Positions 58,826 through 59,344 of a stretch of 59,344 nucleotides of DNA are shown one piece after another; the stretch's first letter is position 1, and each line of letters opens with the position of its first letter. The position numbers and the translations under genes were made by a program. A model generated the notes under the pieces. That model saw only the letters and a list, made by a program, of their open reading frames with translations, was not told the origin of the DNA and ran no database searches. The stretch spans positions 55,887-115,230 of the forward strand of contig NZ_FNAE01000010.1 of assembly GCF_900101755.1 (NCBI RefSeq), read 5' to 3'. The DNA is from Ectopseudomonas alcaliphila (GTDB taxonomy: Bacteria; Pseudomonadota; Gammaproteobacteria; Pseudomonadales; Pseudomonadaceae).

Positions 58826-58857
58826 AAACCCCAGACCGGGTTAGCGATCTGGGGTTT
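58826..58857 (-). terminator. Distal rRNA operon terminator
   Basis: Perfect 10-bp stem AAACCCCAGA / TCTGGGGTTT with a 12-base loop; on the minus strand a T-rich stretch (TTCTTCTTT) follows. Confidence 0.8.
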
Positions 58858-58948
58858 CGTATAGGAGCTTGACGATGATCAGGCCGGCGCTCCGGTGGCC
58901 GGCACTCCGGGACTCTCACCGCCACGCGCCATTTTTGCGCAGATAGAA

Positions 58949-58982
58949 GAACGCCCTGACCAGTTACCTGATCAGGGCGTTC
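58949..58982 (-). terminator. Proximal rRNA operon terminator
   Basis: Perfect 11-bp stem GAACGCCCTGA / TCAGGGCGTTC directly after the 5S gene, followed on the minus strand by TTCTTCTATC. With the one at 58826-58857 it makes a tandem terminator. Confidence 0.82.
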
Positions 58983-58988
58983 GTATAG

Positions 58989-59108
58989 GAGCTTGACGAT
59001 GACCTACTCTCACATGGTGAAGCACCACACTACCATCGGCGATGCGTCGTTTCACTACTGAGTTCGGGATGGGATCAGGTGGTTCCAACGCTCTATTGTC
59101 GTCAAGCA
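58989..59108 (-). rRNA. rrf: 5S ribosomal RNA
   Basis: The reverse complement starts TGCTTGACGACAATAGAGCG and ends GTAGGTCATCGTCAAGCTCC, matching Pseudomonas 5S rRNA over about 120 nt, including the GAACCACCTGATCCC and CCGATGGTAGTGTGG segments. The terminal helix (GCTTGACGA with TCGTCAAGC) is intact. It lies about 150 nt downstream of 23S in the usual order. Confidence 0.96.
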
Positions 59109-59256
59109 ATTCGGTTGGGATGTCGTCGTGAGACGCTATCCCTTGGATACGTGATAGATGATTTGTAGTTCTTGCAAATTTTCGGCTTTCTGTCGACTTC
59201 ACCATCGACACCCTCTGTCTCCGGCCTATGCCTTCGCAGATTGTTTGGGTGTTATA

Positions 59257-59344
59257 TGGTCAAGCCTCACGGGCAATTAGTATTGGTTAGCTCAACGCCT
59301 CACAGCGCTTACACACCCAACCTATCAACGTCGTAGTCTTCGAC
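59257..59344 (-). rRNA. rrl: 23S ribosomal RNA, 3' end (partial)
   Basis: The minus strand reads ...GTTGAGCTAACCAATACTAATTGCCCGTGAGGCTTGACC, the conserved 3' end of Pseudomonas 23S rRNA. The gene continues past the right window edge. The exact 3' end is estimated to within a few bases. Confidence 0.93.

Larger units (their letters stand above)
58601..58988. other. 388-bp region downstream of rRNA operon with terminators and a repeat
   Basis: No gene is present. It holds a REP-like pair of the GTAGGGTGCGC family (58714-58775), two strong stem-loops downstream of 5S (58826-58857 and 58949-58982), and a 22-base copy of the 5S 3' end with its flank (58857-58878). The upstream region of the first LetA-like gene is at its left edge. 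Confidence 0.7.

Overview
This is a GC-rich Gammaproteobacterial chromosome segment. Gene content and order (ndpA/yejK, pcsA, an aapJQMP-type transporter, esterase, acyl-CoA synthetase, rhlB, dauA; fhpR-hmp-ppyR-nnrS; rimI-holD; mksFEB; split letA plus an MCE gene; an rRNA operon end) point to the genus Pseudomonas, probably the mendocina/oleovorans/stutzeri side rather than P. aeruginosa itself. The genus call is confident; the species is inference. Almost all genes look intact. Region 1 (1-5300) is an inverted chromosomal integron. A LexA-boxed integrase gene reads rightward from 4271, and seven AT-rich cassettes, all on the minus strand, extend leftward from attI at about 4065-4123. Six of the recombination sites between them are clear. 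The products are small and mostly unrecognised, several of them membrane proteins. Region 2 (5300-13160) holds sbcD without sbcC beside it, an exported methyltransferase coupled to an APC permease, an AsnC/Lrp regulator divergent from a yjeH-type amino-acid exporter, a membrane-tethered TAXI binding protein, and an 803-bp non-coding element closed by perfect 56-bp inverted repeats. Region 3 (13160-35840) is a long conserved stretch: PaAP-like aminopeptidase, nucleoid protein YejK, glutaredoxin, GST, phosphatidylcholine synthase coupled to a GIY-YIG protein, a GlxA-type regulator, the aapJQMP ABC importer, esterase, acyl-CoA synthetase, a cNMP-GGDEF protein, dipeptidase and RhlB. It ends with a small redox-looking locus (MOSC protein and a MarR regulator with a four-cysteine tail, divergent from a thioredoxin-like protein, a DUF2024 protein and a Rof-like antiterminator), followed by D-arginine dehydrogenase. 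Region 4 (35840-44900) has DNA polymerase II divergent from a tightly overlapped truncated haemoglobin / FKBP / methyltransferase operon, then the nitric-oxide detoxification cluster fhpR < > hmp-ppyR-nnrS with a visible palindromic operator and a -24/-12-like promoter. Region 5 (44900-59344) has rimI and a Pseudomonas-type psi subunit, the carboxynorspermidine dehydrogenase/decarboxylase pair, the mksF-mksE-mksB condensin operon, two half-size LetA/PqiA proteins coupled to a six-MCE-domain protein, and the 3' end of an rRNA operon (5S and 23S on the minus strand). Many gene ends carry REP-like palindromes of at least four families. Two related MITE-like elements share a core but have different ends. 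The best candidates for something new are the uncharacterised integron cassettes (one with a superinfection-exclusion-like layout), the Cys4 MarR/thioredoxin/Rof locus with twin operators, and the giant 803-bp palindromic element.
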